From contig CM065682.1 in the NCBI GenBank assembly GCA_017654935.2, positions 81,085,747-81,149,746 of the forward strand: 64,000 nucleotides of DNA, read 5' to 3'. This document shows, piece by piece, positions 23,624 through 57,771 of this stretch (positions within the stretch are counted from its first letter, which is position 1; every line of letters begins with the position of its first letter). The notes under the pieces were generated by a model. It did not search any database. It was given only the letters and a program-made list of their open reading frames with translations, and was not told where the DNA came from. The stretch is from Phymorhynchus buccinoides (taxonomy: Eukaryota > Mollusca > Gastropoda > Neogastropoda > Raphitomidae). The position numbers were made by a program, and so were the translations under genes.

Positions 23624-25095
23624 ACAGACAAACCCCTATTTTACGACCCTCTGTTAAGCGACCACCTCTCATTTGAGACCGGATTTGTTGGCACGGATGC
23701 ATTTTACTATGTAAACGACTTCCTCTAAAACTTGACGACCGTCGTTGTCTGCATAGACTTTGAGCAAAGGGAAACCACCACGGTCAAGGGCCTGAAAGCG
23801 GAGTCGCTTCCCTTGTAGAAAAGATGGCGGAAAGCGTAGGAAAAGCACGAAAACCACTGACTTTGAAAAAGAAAACCACCGACTTTGGACGAGAGTGGAG
23901 GTGATTAACAGAAGTCGGCGAAGTGAAACTGTAATACATCGATTGCACAATCCTATGGAGTTGGAAAGACCCAAATCCAGTTTTAACCCTCTTGTGCCCG
24001 ACGCTCTGTGCTCTCAATCACCTCTGAAATCCTAACCCAAGGAACGTCACTCCGTACAAAAGGCGGGGTAGCGTCGGAAAAATAATAAAATAAAATATAC
24101 CCTACCAGATTTTGTGTTTTTTTGCTTTGAATGTGTTGCCGAGATGTCTGTCTGAGTTGCAAAAGGAATTCCAAGATGTTATGGGGATGCATGGCTCCAC
24201 AAAAAAAATCAAAATGCCAAAGTGTATTCGCAAACTGCATTCACTAGTCATTCACTGCCTACTTTTGCAGACTGTCGAAGCCTAACTCGCCCTAACTTGG
24301 GCTAAGACGACTGAAATGGAAATGTAGATCAAAACCATTCACTTACCCTTTCAGTAAGTTTCACTTCACGATCTTATAATTCCTATCTTTCACAAAAAAG
24401 GGAATTTTCATCGCTGTCATCACTCAGTGGATGCAATAACGACTCATCATCCATGATGTAAAAGTCGGGAAAATGCCGATGTCAGTAACACGACTTCAAA
24501 AATTCGCATCGATCGAACAAACACAAGCTCGCTGCCGAAATAGGTCAGAATACACTCCTTACTCATCACTTCGCGATCTCATAAGTCCCATCTTTCACAA
24601 AAATAGGACTATTCATTGCTTTCCTCAGTCAATGGACGCCATAACTGTTCGTCATCCATATTGGAAAAATCGCGGAAAATGCCGAAGTCGGTCACTAATT
24701 TTCAAAAATTCATATCTTTCAAACCAATCGGCCTAGAAGCCATTGCAAGCAACAGGACGGAAGTGTAATCTACAGCGAAAGCGAGGCTGAAGCGCTCACG
24801 TGACTGCCATGTGATAGAAACAAAATGGAAGCGCCCAAACCGGCCACGTGGAATCCGTACGTTGCCGAACGTTCTAGACGTTTCCGATCTGATTTTTTTT
24901 GGAACGTTCACGACCGTTCACCGCACAAGAGAGTTAATGTCATTGTATGTGTGCATGAAGAAGAGAGTATGAACTGTGCTCAACTTTTTCTTTCTACGGC
25001 TGCCAGTGAAAACCTCCGTCATACAACCCCTCCAGTTTACGACCGATTTTTCCGGACATTTTGGAAGTCTTAAAGAGGTTTGTCTGTATCAGTTT
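23624..25095. mobile_element. TA-type MITE M2 split by a TTAA element
   Basis: Left ACAGACAAACCCCTATTTTA, right GGAAGTCTTAAAGAGGTTTG followed by TCTGTA. The 955-bp element at 23983-24937 sits inside, so that insertion is younger. Confidence 0.65.
23983..24937 (-). mobile_element. piggyBac-like non-autonomous element T3, copy 1
   Basis: 955 bp between TTAA sites. Ends after TTAA: CCCTCTTGTGCCCGACGC and, inverted, CTCTCTTGTGCGGTGAACG. An inverted second copy is 40277-41220. Minus-strand remnant peptides beginning MDDESLLHPLSDDSDEN look like an acidic transposase N-terminus, present twice as diverged tandem copies. No catalytic domain. Confidence 0.8.
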
Positions 25096-25184
25096 CGACA
25101 CGGATGGGTCTGGTTTTTATCCATTCCGCTTATAATAGAATTGCATGCTTCGGTTTTACTTTACAGCTTAATACATTTTTGGTA

Positions 25185-25373
25185 TTTGGTATATTCAAGT
25201 CACAGACTTACCTCTGTGAAATTCGGGTTGCTCTCATCACGATCATACAATAATTTTAAGTACTCGGGAGCATTACTGTATATGCGAACTTTGCATTCAA
25301 CGGTTGCCATTTTTATAGGAATTTCTCATGCTGGTAACAAAATCTGAATTTTGTGTAAAATTGGTGGTGGTGT

Positions 25374-25408
<35 letters not shown>

Positions 25409-25450
25409 GGGGGACTTATACTCAAAATCCGAAAATTATGGTAATAACAG
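25185..25450. repeat. SINE tail fragment and long poly-G tract
   Basis: 25199-25238 is a minus-strand SINE tail (TCTGTGAAATTCGGGTTGCT). A G run of about 35 follows at 25374-25408, inside a decayed MITE of the CGGACTATAAG family. Confidence 0.6.
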
Positions 25451-25815
25451 CTGCAACTTAACCCCACAATGGGTCATCACTTTACTGTCAATACATTGTT
25501 GGCGTAATTTTTTGAAAATTATGTCAAAAAGTGGGAATGACAATTATGCTGATAAAAACTGGTGATATTCCTTTAAAAAAAATTCAACTACTTTACTATT
25601 TAATCATCAGACCTGCCAACCTTTTGGCAGAATTTCTTTCGCTCCGACGATAATTATCCCCCCCCCCCCCCCGATTCAGCTTTCAAAAATCTCAACAAAA
25701 AACGAATGTCTACTCTAGTATGCAGAGCAGCACAGCTGCCGTGCGTATATTCGATTTTCTAATCCGAACAGTATTTCCGGTCACCAACTTCCTTTCCCGC
25801 CAATCAAAGTCTGCA

Positions 25816-26043
25816 AGATGGCGAAGCGTGAAGGGGATTGTAGTGATTTGGACGATGGGAAAAGAAAGAACTGAAATTTCGCAAGGCATACACTGAAAAG
25901 TTTCTGTGAATTACACCCGATGCATACTGTGCGCGAAGGACTTCACAGTGTCTCATGGAGGGATGATAGATGTGAAGTGCCATGTTACGTCTCAAAAACA
26001 CAGATGCGTCAAGCGCCCAGGAGTCGACTTAGACCATGAATGA
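25816..26043 (+). pseudogene. Broken gene for a C2H2/BED-like zinc finger (transposon type)
   Basis: From 25906 the frame reads YTRCILCAKDFTVSHGG, then DVKCHVTSQKH, giving C-x2-C...H-x5-H, the finger seen at the N-terminus of hAT-derived and related domesticated transposase proteins. An ATG frame starts at 25819 (MAKREGDC) but a stop intervenes, and the finger frame stops at 26043. Relatives at 43467-43688 and 45980-46262. Confidence 0.6.
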
Positions 26044-26131
26044 CTTTTTCAAGTCAGCAGAAGAGGAGGCTAAGGATCCTCATGAGGTGATTCGGGCAGA
26101 GACTCTTCGGGCAGGGAGCTGCGTTTGTTTT

Positions 26132-26254
26132 CAGGCATGGGAATTGTCTGAGAATTTGTTTTTGAAATTGTTACTAAATACTTCGTTTTTGTTACTGAAT
26201 ACTTCAATTGGGGGGCTTTTCAGTTTTTTGTCTCCAACAATTCCCATGCCTGGT
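26132..26254. mobile_element. 123-bp MITE with CAGGCATGGGAATTG ends
   Basis: Terminal inverted repeats CAGGCATGGGAATTGT and ACAATTCCCATGCCTG. GTTTTC flanks both sides as a possible target duplication. Probably hAT-like. Confidence 0.7.
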
Positions 26255-27170
26255 TTTCAGAGCAACCGATGTGCAACCAAGTGTTTTTGATGATGTGTAA
26301 TGTACAAGCGTTTGGTTTCTTTATTGTGACACCTCCAAGCAAGACCTGTTTTGAACAGTACAAGTTAAGGATAAGAATAATTGCATCAAATCGTGTTTGT
26401 TTGCGAAAGGTAGTGGGGATGTTTTGTGAATATGTTAACTCATTCAAGTTGTTCCACCCATGGCCTGTCAATTTGATGAATTTGTTTCAAGGGAAGTAAA
26501 TATGGGCACACCACTTTGGTCACTTCTAAACTAGCTTTTCTTCCTTAGACCACACTATTGCCTATTACTATGCATTTGAAGTGGGGAACTAATTGCTGTA
26601 GTGAGTTTTTCTATATAAAGTATTATAGACTTTAGTTCAATTATATATAAAAAGTCTGATCTACCACTTCCCTATGTCTAAACCTGAAGTAAACCCGTCA
26701 TCTTTCATTTCTCTTTTTGTTTATGTGTGTTTTGTTTGCGTGTATGGCTGGAGTGATTTGTGAGGTTTTTTTAATAATTCAAAATCATTGCGATGCGAAT
26801 GAGTTAACATGTACTTACCTTTAGCAAATTGTTGTTTGATATTCCTACAACCTGTCCGTCTCTCTGTTGTCATTGAATGTTTATTAGCCACTCTGCTCAA
26901 CTTCTAATCTTTGTTCACCAACATATGAACTTTCACTTTCCAAAATCTCTTCCGTTTGTTGTTTGTATCTTTGACTGAGAAATAATAATAATGTGAATTT
27001 ATATAGCGCTCTTACATGAACTCTGTGAGGTTTCCAAGAACAAAAAAATTCAAGGCAAACAAATAATGACGGACTAGAAAGTAAAATACACACGATGCTT
27101 GCACGCAACCCTCTTTCTTCCTCACACCAATACCACGCAATATACAGTGCAACCCGTTTCTGAAGTATCA
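26255..27170. other. Intergenic sequence, nothing firm
   Basis: AT-rich unique-looking DNA. Contains TATATAGCGCT (26999-27010), which recurs near 340, 420 and 53150 with AATAATAATAA and may mark another dispersed repeat. Confidence 0.4.
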
Positions 27171-27171
27171 A

Positions 27172-27290
27172 TACTAGGCCTTGCTGTCTGAACGTGGAGT
27201 CTTTTGGACGAGATAATAAACCGAAGTCCCGTGTGCCCATACACTTAGCACACGTTAAACCCAGTGGCAACGGAAAAGTTGTCAATGGCT
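27172..27290 (+). mobile_element. SINE family A, central fragment
   Basis: ACTAGGCCTTGCTGTCTGAA, CCCGTGTGCCCATACACTTA, GTTAAACCCAGTGGCAACG. Head and tail missing. Confidence 0.65.
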
Positions 27291-28563
27291 CATAATTTAA
27301 CTGAACTAGTTTCAGTAATTCACCCATGCTGTACTTAAGTGTTTCGGCTTAGTTTGGATGCGATTTAGTCATAGGAGAAAATGTGCACACACATTTCAAA
27401 ACAAAAAGCGAAACTTTGGTGCCAGACAATTTATTAAAAAAACAAAGACAAAAAGAAAAACAAAAATGTTGGTCAACGAAACCTCAAAACTACTCCCCCC
27501 TTTACTGCAGTTTAAAACTTAATCATAATTGTTCTATCTATACATATCCATTTTCCTCCATCAACTGTATGATCTTTACGTATCCAAAATTCCCCCCAAG
27601 TTCTTGTTCACTTCCTTCTTCGCAGGCCTTGCTTCCTGTCACTGTGCACTCCTTCAAAATGTTTCTTGTCAAGGTTGGACAACAACAGTATCACAAGACA
27701 ATGTTCGCTTCAATGTAGTCGACCAGGACGTTTGCCCGTTTCAGCACCACAATATAACTACAGCCACGACCACAACACTTGTTCGGAATGGAGGTAACAC
27801 CAAACGAAATTGCAACTTTAAAATGTTCTCAAAAAAAAATGGAGAACACGCACACACAAAAATATATAGATTAATCTCAACATCAAAACTTTGAATGATG
27901 AGAAAGACTTTTTGTTGAACCCTGAGTATCTGCAGATAAGCTGAGATCTCGCGCCATGGATAAGGTTAATCGCACATCCTGTTGCTTGCAACAATATCCA
28001 CATACACGCGCGAACTGTCATAAACCGTGAAGCAGCAGGGTAACGACTGGTGTGAACACATCTGCAAACCCCATAAATTACTGAACTTGAATAAAGCCTT
28101 ATCCTCAAACACACTCCATTCACCCTACGAGCATCATGCGCAGATTCAGGCAGTCTTTGAATACAAAATGCTAAAACATTCAAAGGAAAATAATCAGGAA
28201 GGAAACAACCCTACCACAGCTTTATACTTCCCTCTATCAAATCAAATGCTATGAATGAGAATTTTAAAAACCCCCACATTTAGCAGTCAACCAAGAAAAA
28301 AACAAAAACAACAGCTGTTATGAGTATGTGGAGATAAGTTTTGATCCTGTCCCTATATAATTCCAACATTCTGCCCCCCCCCCCCCCCCCCCCAAGTCAG
28401 GCAAGCATTACATCATGTCAAGGATTGCACTGGTCTGCCAAGCTAAGCAGTGTTGCTCCACAGTTGAATGATCCACTTCCTACAGTCTGTACAACGGCTG
28501 GGGAGGGGAGGGTCCCCCCCCCCCCCCCTCCAGCCAACCAACCGGTGCTAAGCCTCCCCCTCG
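27291..28563. other. Probable 3' UTR and downstream region of the helicase gene
   Basis: Non-coding on both strands. C runs at about 28374-28393 and 28516-28529. A TTTATT (AATAAA on the minus strand) occurs at about 27429-27434; none closer is obvious, so the polyA site is uncertain. Confidence 0.35.
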
Positions 28564-50139
<21,576 letters not shown>

Positions 50140-51540
50140 TTCTAAACTTGTTTTCAATTATTTCTTAGTTAAAATTCCTTCTCTGTAGTTCACCGTCGGT
50201 GTCTGTTGGAATGGCTGGCTGATGAATGACGCACATGCGACTTCAGAACGGAAACTGTCGCGGAAAAATATACAAATAAATTAGGTACGGTCATGCCATG
50301 TTTATAGCCAAACATATATATCATGCTTAAACAAACACGTATATAAACACAATATAACACTGATAATTAAATACTTTTTTAAACCCACAACTGATTTTTA
50401 AAGATTTCTTTGAGACATTTTTACAAGAACTATTTCGCATCGCGCATTATTAAAAAACATATCCCCAAAATCAAAGTTATATTCACTATGATTTTTTAAT
50501 TTCATAAACAGTAATCTTAAAATGCACATTTACTAATGTGATTAAAACTTTAGATTTCTTTGAAATATTTGTCAAAAATGTTGCAGCTTAACAGTTCAAC
50601 GTTTGTAAAAGTGGTGTTAGAGATTAAAAAATCCCATCCCTCAGACACGTGGTTTGTGGGTGGAAGAATGACGTAGGCTTGATCGCTTACCTGACAAAGG
50701 AAATTCCACATTGCGAAAGAGGGTTCGTGTGTGGGTCACATATGTAAGAACATGCGGTTAATCCACATTGAAGGCCACGATTGGACTGTGCAGTTCATTG
50801 TCATACGCCTTCGTGTTCACTGTTGGGGTTGTTTTTTCTCACACCAATTAGGCCTACTTTTAATACACGCACTAGGCCTAGTCTAACGTCATACAAAATA
50901 ATATCCACAGGCAATTCAATACAAAGAATCACCACTAACGAGGGCAAAAGCACAGAGCGTAGAAAGGATGCAGTCTATAGCTTATTCTAAAACATGAGGG
51001 GAGGGGCGACAGAAGCAGAATTGGGGTGCAATCACAAATCTAAAATTATTTAAAGCTTTGTGGGTGCAACAGACCCGGTTATGCACAAAGAAAAGAACAA
51101 GGGGGCAGTATTTGAAAGGTCTCAGGTACACAGAAAAAAAAATAATCCCTTCTTCTTCCAGTAATGTCCACCTGCCGTTTATCGGCAATTATTGACATAT
51201 ATACAGGGGTTCAAATACGAAGATGCGCAGCACGGGATGAGATAGGGTTTGAGAAATATATTAGATAATAGAAAAGCGTTTGTTGTTTACAATGATATTG
51301 AAAGGATATGAAGAGAGTAATTTGGTTGGGTATTTATTTTATATGTTCAGATAGGTGTGAAATATTATAGATAATCATTTGTTTTAAGATGTGAAAAGAT
51401 TAACTTGGCTGAGTATTTTCAACGGTCGGCTTGAAATGGGTGGGGGAGGGGTTGAGTAAATTTTAGTGAGATGCAAGATAGAAGGAGTAAGTCATGCACG
51501 ACGCCCGGGCCCCACATGATGCATGCAGAAAAAGATGTTT
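50140..51540. other. Region upstream of the helicase gene
   Basis: Expected to hold the promoter and 5' UTR. No TATA box placed with confidence. No coding feature seen; AT-rich beyond 50280. Confidence 0.4.
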
Positions 51541-51545
51541 GAGTT

Positions 51546-51548
<3 letters not shown>

Positions 51549-51601
<53 letters not shown>

Positions 51602-51631
51602 GGCCTACACTCCACAAGTAAAATTAATTAA

Positions 51632-51685
<54 letters not shown>

Positions 51686-51712
51686 GGCCTACACTCCACA
51701 AGTAAAATTAAT

Positions 51713-51798
<86 letters not shown>

Positions 51799-51824
51799 GG
51801 CCTACACTCCACAAGTAAAATTAA

Positions 51825-51896
<72 letters not shown>

Positions 51897-52027
51897 ACTT
51901 TTATATATGTATTTTGTCCAGAGGGCTGGATGTAAAAAAAGCATGTTATTGCTTACTCTATTACCCTCTATAAATAAAATTCAATCAATCAATCAATCAA
52001 TCAATCTCTCTCTCTCTCTCTCTCTAA
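51549..52027. repeat. (CT)n blocks with a repeated 35-bp spacer
   Basis: Four CT tracts separated by three near-identical spacers TTAGGCCTACACTCCACAAG plus TAAAATTAATTA (about 51599, 51682, 51796), then AATC repeats. A higher-order tandem repeat. Confidence 0.9.
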
Positions 52028-52289
52028 CATTTTTCGTTCTGTCTATCTGTTTCTTTTCTGTTTGAGTAATAAGATATTTGTATTCGGCTTGGTTCGAGAT
52101 GTAACCCAAGTGAGAAAACCATTTTGGAATAAAATCTGAGTGAAAATACGACAAGCTTTCAAGAACACTGTCCATAAGAAGAGGCAACGCCTACTAGGAT
52201 GTCAATCTAATCTTCACCACGATAAGCTTCTTCAAACAATTTGAAAGGTATGACAGGCGATTGAACCGTAATAAATTCATAACTGATAA

Positions 52290-52308
52290 CTCTCTCTCTC
52301 TCTCTCTG

Positions 52309-52370
<62 letters not shown>

Positions 52371-52395
52371 CCCCCCCTCTCTCTCTCTCTCTCTC
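52290..52395. repeat. (CT)n microsatellite
   Basis: CT tract broken by a short C run; a further short CT tract at 52470-52491. Confidence 0.95.
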
Positions 52396-52584
52396 TAACC
52401 ATCCGCCTTCATCATGTTCAGGCTGTTGAAGATTCTGCTGATGCATCTGCGCCCCCTCCCCCTCCCCCCTCTCTCTCTGAGTCTCTCTCTCTAGAAAAAA
52501 ATTATGTAAATTCTTATACACCCATGCGCACGCACACACACATGCACACTCACACACACACACGTGTGCTTGAGAGAGAGACTA

Positions 52585-52745
52585 CCTACAAGGACATGAC
52601 AATCCCATCAGTCTACCTACCACCTTCCTTCCTGCGCAAGACCAGCTACAGGAACTCCGCTTTCTTTCCATACACCATCAGTGAGTGGAACTCCCTTCCA
52701 TCTGAGGCCGTAACCCCCACCTTCTCCTCCAGGGCTCTCACCCCC
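52585..52745 (+). pseudogene. Non-LTR retrotransposon fragment (C-terminus)
   Basis: Frame reads RKTSYRNSAFFPYTISEWNS then LPSEAV, matching the Y.NSFFPRTI..WNSLP end of jockey/CR1-like ORF2 proteins. Short Pro/His-rich junk follows. Confidence 0.7.
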
Positions 52746-53009
52746 ATCTCCACCTACCACCCCCATCTCCACCTACCACCCCCCTCCCCCCACCCCCATC
52801 TAATCCTGTAATCTTATCTAGCCCACGACCCCCATTCACCCCACCCCCACCCCCCACCCCGAAGTCCTGTCCCCAATCCATCTTCACTGAAACCGATAGT
52901 GCTCACTAAACTGGAGTCCCCCTGTTTCTACCACACAGGGGTGGGGGTGGGGAGACACCCTTGACACCCCCGGGGGAACACCCGCCTCTACTCCAAGATG
53001 TACCTTATG

Positions 53010-53305
53010 CAGTAGAACCTCCCTTATAAATATAATATAATATAAGACCTTCAGGAATCATCCAAAATGAAGTCTTATAAGGGATGGCTCTTACAAGGGA
53101 GGTAATTTTAATGCAAGTTTACAAATAATAATAATAATAACAGTACATTTATATAGCGCTTTACCTCAGATGAGCCCAAAGCGCTTTACAATCAATTATT
53201 CATCAACAGATAACAAAAAACAAGATTCAAGAGTGACACCAACCACCAACAGCGCATATGCAAAGCAACTCTCTCTCTCTCTCTTTAACACACACGCACG
53301 CACGC

Positions 53306-53352
<47 letters not shown>

Positions 53353-53440
53353 CACACACACAAAGAAGAGCAATGTCTCAGAGAAGTAGGTCTTATGTGG
53401 ATGGGAGTCTTATAATCGGAGGTCTTATAAGGGAGGCTCT
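53010..53440. repeat. Split M1 MITE with CA tract and another repeat inside
   Basis: AGTAGAACCTCCCTTATAAA at 53011 and AGTAGGTCTTATGTGGATGG at 53383. Between them TATATAGCGCTTTACC (53151) and (CA)n at 53288-53362. Confidence 0.55.
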
Positions 53441-53765
53441 TCTTCTACTTCGATGATCACTCAGTCTCCTGTCATATGAGTGCAGATGCGTTATGCTGCC
53501 GTTATGCGCCTAACTAAGAATTAGGCCCAGCATGTCCGTCTTCAGCTAATTTTGTTTGTAAGCATTTCTAGAAAAAAAGGCAGGTGATTGGACCAGAAAG
53601 GCAGAAAGATAGTACTAGATCATATAGAGATGACAGTAAGCAAAGGGAAAAGGCAGAGTCAAAGAGAGTGACAGATTAGAGGAAGTTGCAAGCAAATAAC
53701 TTCTGTAAGGTGGGGGAGCTATTTGTATGAAGCTCACACACACACACACACACACACAGGTATCC
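53440..53765 (+). repeat. R1 repeat, long copy
   Basis: TGCTGCCGTTATGCGCCTAA, ATGTCCGTCTTCAGCT, GGCAGAGTCAAAGAGAGTGA, TTAGAGGAAGTTGCAAGCA, GTATCCCCTCTGGGGAG, with a CA tract inserted near its 3' end. Confidence 0.65.
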
Positions 53766-53942
53766 CCTCTGGGGAGTGGATAGACAAACAGGGAGGTAAA
53801 TGCAGTGATCCTGGTGATCCTGATCAACAGGTGTTGATCCTGTTAGACTGTTTTCGTTATTTCTAAGGCTTACAAACTTGTACAAGTTAAAAGAATACTA
53901 GTAATATATGTAAGGAGGAGGAGGAGTCCCACCTGGAGAAGA

Positions 53943-56755
53943 CAGTGATGTGAAGAGTCTGTGTGATGTATTTTGTAAGAAAGTAAAGTAATGTGATGTG
54001 AAGAGTTCTGTGTGATGTATTTTGTAAGACTAAGAAAATAAAGTAATGTAATGTGAAGAGTTCTGTGTGATGTATTTTGTAAGAAAGTAAAGTAATGTGA
54101 TGTGAAGAGTTCTGTGTGATGCATTTTGTAAGAGAGTAAAGTAATGTGATGTGAAGAGTTCTGTGTGATGTATTTTGTAAGAAAGTAAAGTAATGTGATG
54201 TGAAGAGTTCTGTGTGATGTATTTTGTAAGAGAGTAAAGTAATGTGATGTGAAGAGTTCTGTGTGATGTATTTTGTAAGAGAGTAAAGTAATGTGATGTG
54301 AAGAGTTCTGTGTGATGTATTTTGTAAGAAAGTAAAGTAATGTGATGTGAAGAGTTCTGTGTGATGTATTTTGTAAGAAAGTAAAGTAATGTGATGTGAA
54401 GAGTTCTGTGTGATGCATTTTGTAAGAGAGTAAAGTAATGTGATGTGAAGAGTTCTGTGTGATGTATTTTGTAAGAAAGTAAAGTAATGTGATGTGAAGA
54501 GTTCTGTGTGATGTATTTTGTAAGAGAGTAAAGTAATGTGATGTGAAGAGTTCTGTGTGATGTATTTTGTAAGAGAGTAAAGTAATGTGATGTGAAGAGT
54601 TCTGTGTGATGTATTTTGTAAGAGAGTAAAGTAATGTGATGTGAAAAGTTCTGTGTGATGTATTTTGTAAGAAAGTAAAGTAATGTGATGTGAAGAGTTC
54701 TGTGTGATGTATTTTGTAAGAGAGTAAAGTAATGTGATGTGAAGAGTTCTGTGTGATGTATTTTGTAAGAGAGTAAAGTAATGTGATGTGAAGAGTTCTG
54801 TGTGATGCATTTTGTAAGAGAGTAAAGTAATGTGATGTGAAGAATTCTATGTGATGTATTTTGTAAGAGAGTAAAGTAATGTGATGTGAAAAGTTCTGTG
54901 TGATGTATTTTGTAAGAGAGTAAAGTAATGTGATGTGAAGAGTTCTGTGTGATGTATTTTGTAAGAGAGTAAAGTAATGTAATGTGAAGAATTCTGTGTG
55001 ATGTATTTTGTAAGAGAGTAAAGTAATGTGATGTGAAGAGTTCTGTGTGATGTATTTTGTAAGAAAGTAAAGTAATGTGATGTGAAGAGTTCTGTGTGAT
55101 GTATTTTGTAAGAGAGTAAAGTAATGTGATGTGAAGAGCTCTGTGTGATGTATTTTGTAAGAGAGTAAAGTAATGTGATGTGAAGAGTTCTGTGTGATGT
55201 ATTTTGTAAGAGAGTAAAGTAATGTGATGTGAAGAGTTCTGTGTGATGTATTTTGTAAGAGAGTAAAGTAATGTGATGTGAAGAATTCTGTGTGATGTAT
55301 TTTGTAAGAGAGTAAAGTAATGTGATGTGAAAAGTTCTGTGTGGTGTATTTTGTAAGAGAGTAAAGCAATGTAACGTGAAGAGTTTTGTGTGATGTATTT
55401 TGTAAGAGAGTAAAGTAATGTGATGTGAAGAATTCTGTGTGATGTATTTTGTAAGAGTGTAAAGTAATTTATTTGTGAAGAGTTCTGTGTGATGTATTTT
55501 GTAAGAGAGTAAAGTAATGTGATGTGAAGAGTTCTGTGTGATGTATTTTGTAAGAGAGTAAAGTAATGTGATGTGAAGAGCTCTGTGTGATGTATTTTGT
55601 AAGAGAGTAAAGTAATGTGATGTGAAGAGTTCTGTGTGATGCATTTTGTAAGAAAGTAAAGTAATGTGATGTGAAGAGTTCTGTGTGATGCATTTTGTAA
55701 GAGAGTAAAGTAATGTGATGTGAAGAGTTCTGTGTGATGTATTTTGTAAGAAAGTAAAGTAATGTGATGTGAAGAGTTCTGTGTGATGTATTTTGTAAGA
55801 GAGTAAAGTAATGTGATGTGAAGAGTTCTGTGTGATGCATTTTGTAAGAAAGTAAAGTAATGTGATGTGAAGAGTTCTGTGTGATGTATTTTGTAAGAGA
55901 GTAAAGTAATGTGATGTGAAGAGCTCTGTGTGATGTATTTTGTAAGAGAGTAAAGTAATGTGATGTGAAGAGTTCTGTGTGATGTATTTTGTAAGAGAGT
56001 AAAGTAATGTGATGTGAAGAGTTCTGTGTGATGTATTTTGTAAGAGAGTAAAGTAATGTGATGTGAAGAATTCTGTGTGATGTATTTTGTAAGAGAGTAA
56101 AGTAATGTGATGTGAAAAGTTCTGTGTGGTGTATTTTGTAAGAGAGTAAAGCAATGTAACGTGAAGAGTTTTGTGTGATGTATTTTGTAAGAGAGTAAAG
56201 TAATGTGATGTGAAGAATTCTGTGTGATGTATTTTGTAAGAGAGTAAAGTAATTTAATGTGAAGAGTTCTGTGTGATGTATTTTGTAAGAGAGTAAAGTA
56301 ATGTGATGTGAAAAGTTCTGTGTGGTGTATTTTGTAAGAGAGTAAAGCAATGTAACGTGAAGAGTTCTGTGTGATGTATTTTGTAAGAGAGTAAAGTAAT
56401 GTGATGTGAAGAATTCTGTGTGATGTATTTTGTAAGAGTGTAAAGTAATTTATTTGTGAAGAGTTCTGTGTGATGTATTTTGTAAGAGAGTAAAGTAATG
56501 TGATGTGAAGAGTTCTGTGTGATGTATTTTGTAAGAGAGTAAAGTAATGTAATGTGAAGAGTTCTGTGTGATGTATTTTGTAAGAGAGTAAAGTAATGTA
56601 ATGTGAAGAGTTCTATGTGATGTATTTTGTAAGAAAGTAAAGTAATGTGATGTGAAGAATTCTATGTGATGTATTTTGTAAGAAAATAAAGTAATGTGAT
56701 GTGAAGAATTCTATGTGATGTATTTTGTAAGAAAGTAAAGTAATGTGATGTGAAA
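53943..56755. repeat. 47-bp satellite array, about 60 units
   Basis: Unit: TGTGATGTATTTTGTAAGAG plus AGTAAAGTAATGTGATGTGAAGAGTTC. The period is 47 and there are no stops in any minus-strand frame, so long false frames (up to 499 codons of LLYSLTKYITQNSSHHIT type) appear. Larger blocks (for example 54841-55470 and 56050-56460) look like duplicated segments. Confidence 0.95.
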
Positions 56756-56794
56756 AAACAACCCAAAAACCTTGTACAAGTTGTAGTAGTAAGT

Positions 56795-57233
56795 AGCTCA
56801 TTTAGTATTTGGTATATATTCTAGTCACAGAGACTTATCTCTATGAAATTTGGGCTGCTCTCCCCTGGAGAGTGCGTCGCTGCAAGTGCAGCGCCTACCC
56901 AATTTAAAAAATTAAAAAAATTGGGGGTGGGGGGCAGGGTGAGAAGGGGGGGGGGGGGACACTTGGAAAACCTAGCTATCAATTTGGCCATACCAGGCAG
57001 CGGGAGTTCTCCCTGCTCTTACCGACTTTCAACTGCCGTGGGATTTTTACGTGCGTAAAGTGCACGGGTCAGACTACCTTTAAGTCCCCATCCGAAGGAC
57101 TGGACGTTCAGTTCGCTTTTCCTGTCAAACTAGAAAGAAAGGGCGAGGCCGGGATTCGAACCTGGGTCACTCACGCTGCAGTCGCGCATTACACTTGGCA
57201 GGCGAATGTCTTAACCACTCTGCCACCTTACTC
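56795..57233 (-). mobile_element. SINE family B, full length
   Basis: Minus sense: head TAAGGTGGCAGAGTGGTTAA, B box GGTTCGAATCCCGGC, CTCGCCCTTTCTTTCTAGTT, then the middle and a tail shared with family A (CTCTCCAGGGGAGAGCAGCC). It shows that the two SINE families share a 3' tail. Confidence 0.8.
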
Positions 57234-57483
57234 CCTACTCTGCCACAGGTCTACTCATACTGTTTTCCTTACGTAACTTGTATATATCATGCTTGTTGGA
57301 ATGTCTCAATGTTTGTCTGGTTTTATATGGGGGACAACTCTGTTTTGCGTTTTATACAGGACAGTTGATTGTGTGTCCATTGTTGGGTGATATTGTGATT
57401 CTTTTGCTGCCAGGACAGTGGAGTAATCTTCACACGAAATTCATGTTATCCAGTTTGTGTTAAGAGTCCTTCACTGTATCTCT

Positions 57484-57721
57484 TTAACCCTTTCACTGCC
57501 AAAGTCACATTATAGCACCACAGTGATTTAACACCTAAAAGGCATCAAATTGGGGTCTATTATCCAAAGACCCTATTGTCTTAGTTTTGGGAAGTAAGGA
57601 TAGACCTTATTTTATATCTGTCACAGAAGAATCCACAATACTACAGATGGATATTGTTCTCTATCCAGGTAAATTTAACGGAAATGTTTTGTTGAAATAT
57701 GGTTGGCAGTGAAAGGGTTAA
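57484..57721 (+). mobile_element. TTAA-flanked MITE T1 abutting TMEM186
   Basis: 238 bp: TTAACCCTTTCACTGCCAAA to GGCAGTGAAAGGGTTAA. It ends 25 bp before the predicted splice acceptor of the TMEM186 coding exon. Confidence 0.8.
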
Positions 57722-57771
57722 CGTTTGTTTCTTTCTCTGTTTTCCAGTAGAGGGCGCCAGCCTTCACAGCC

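Noticed and set aside
53870..56801. Long open frames (up to 499 codons) on the minus strand
   Set aside because: They are translations of a 47-bp satellite unit without stops; three overlapping frames give the same peptide pattern.
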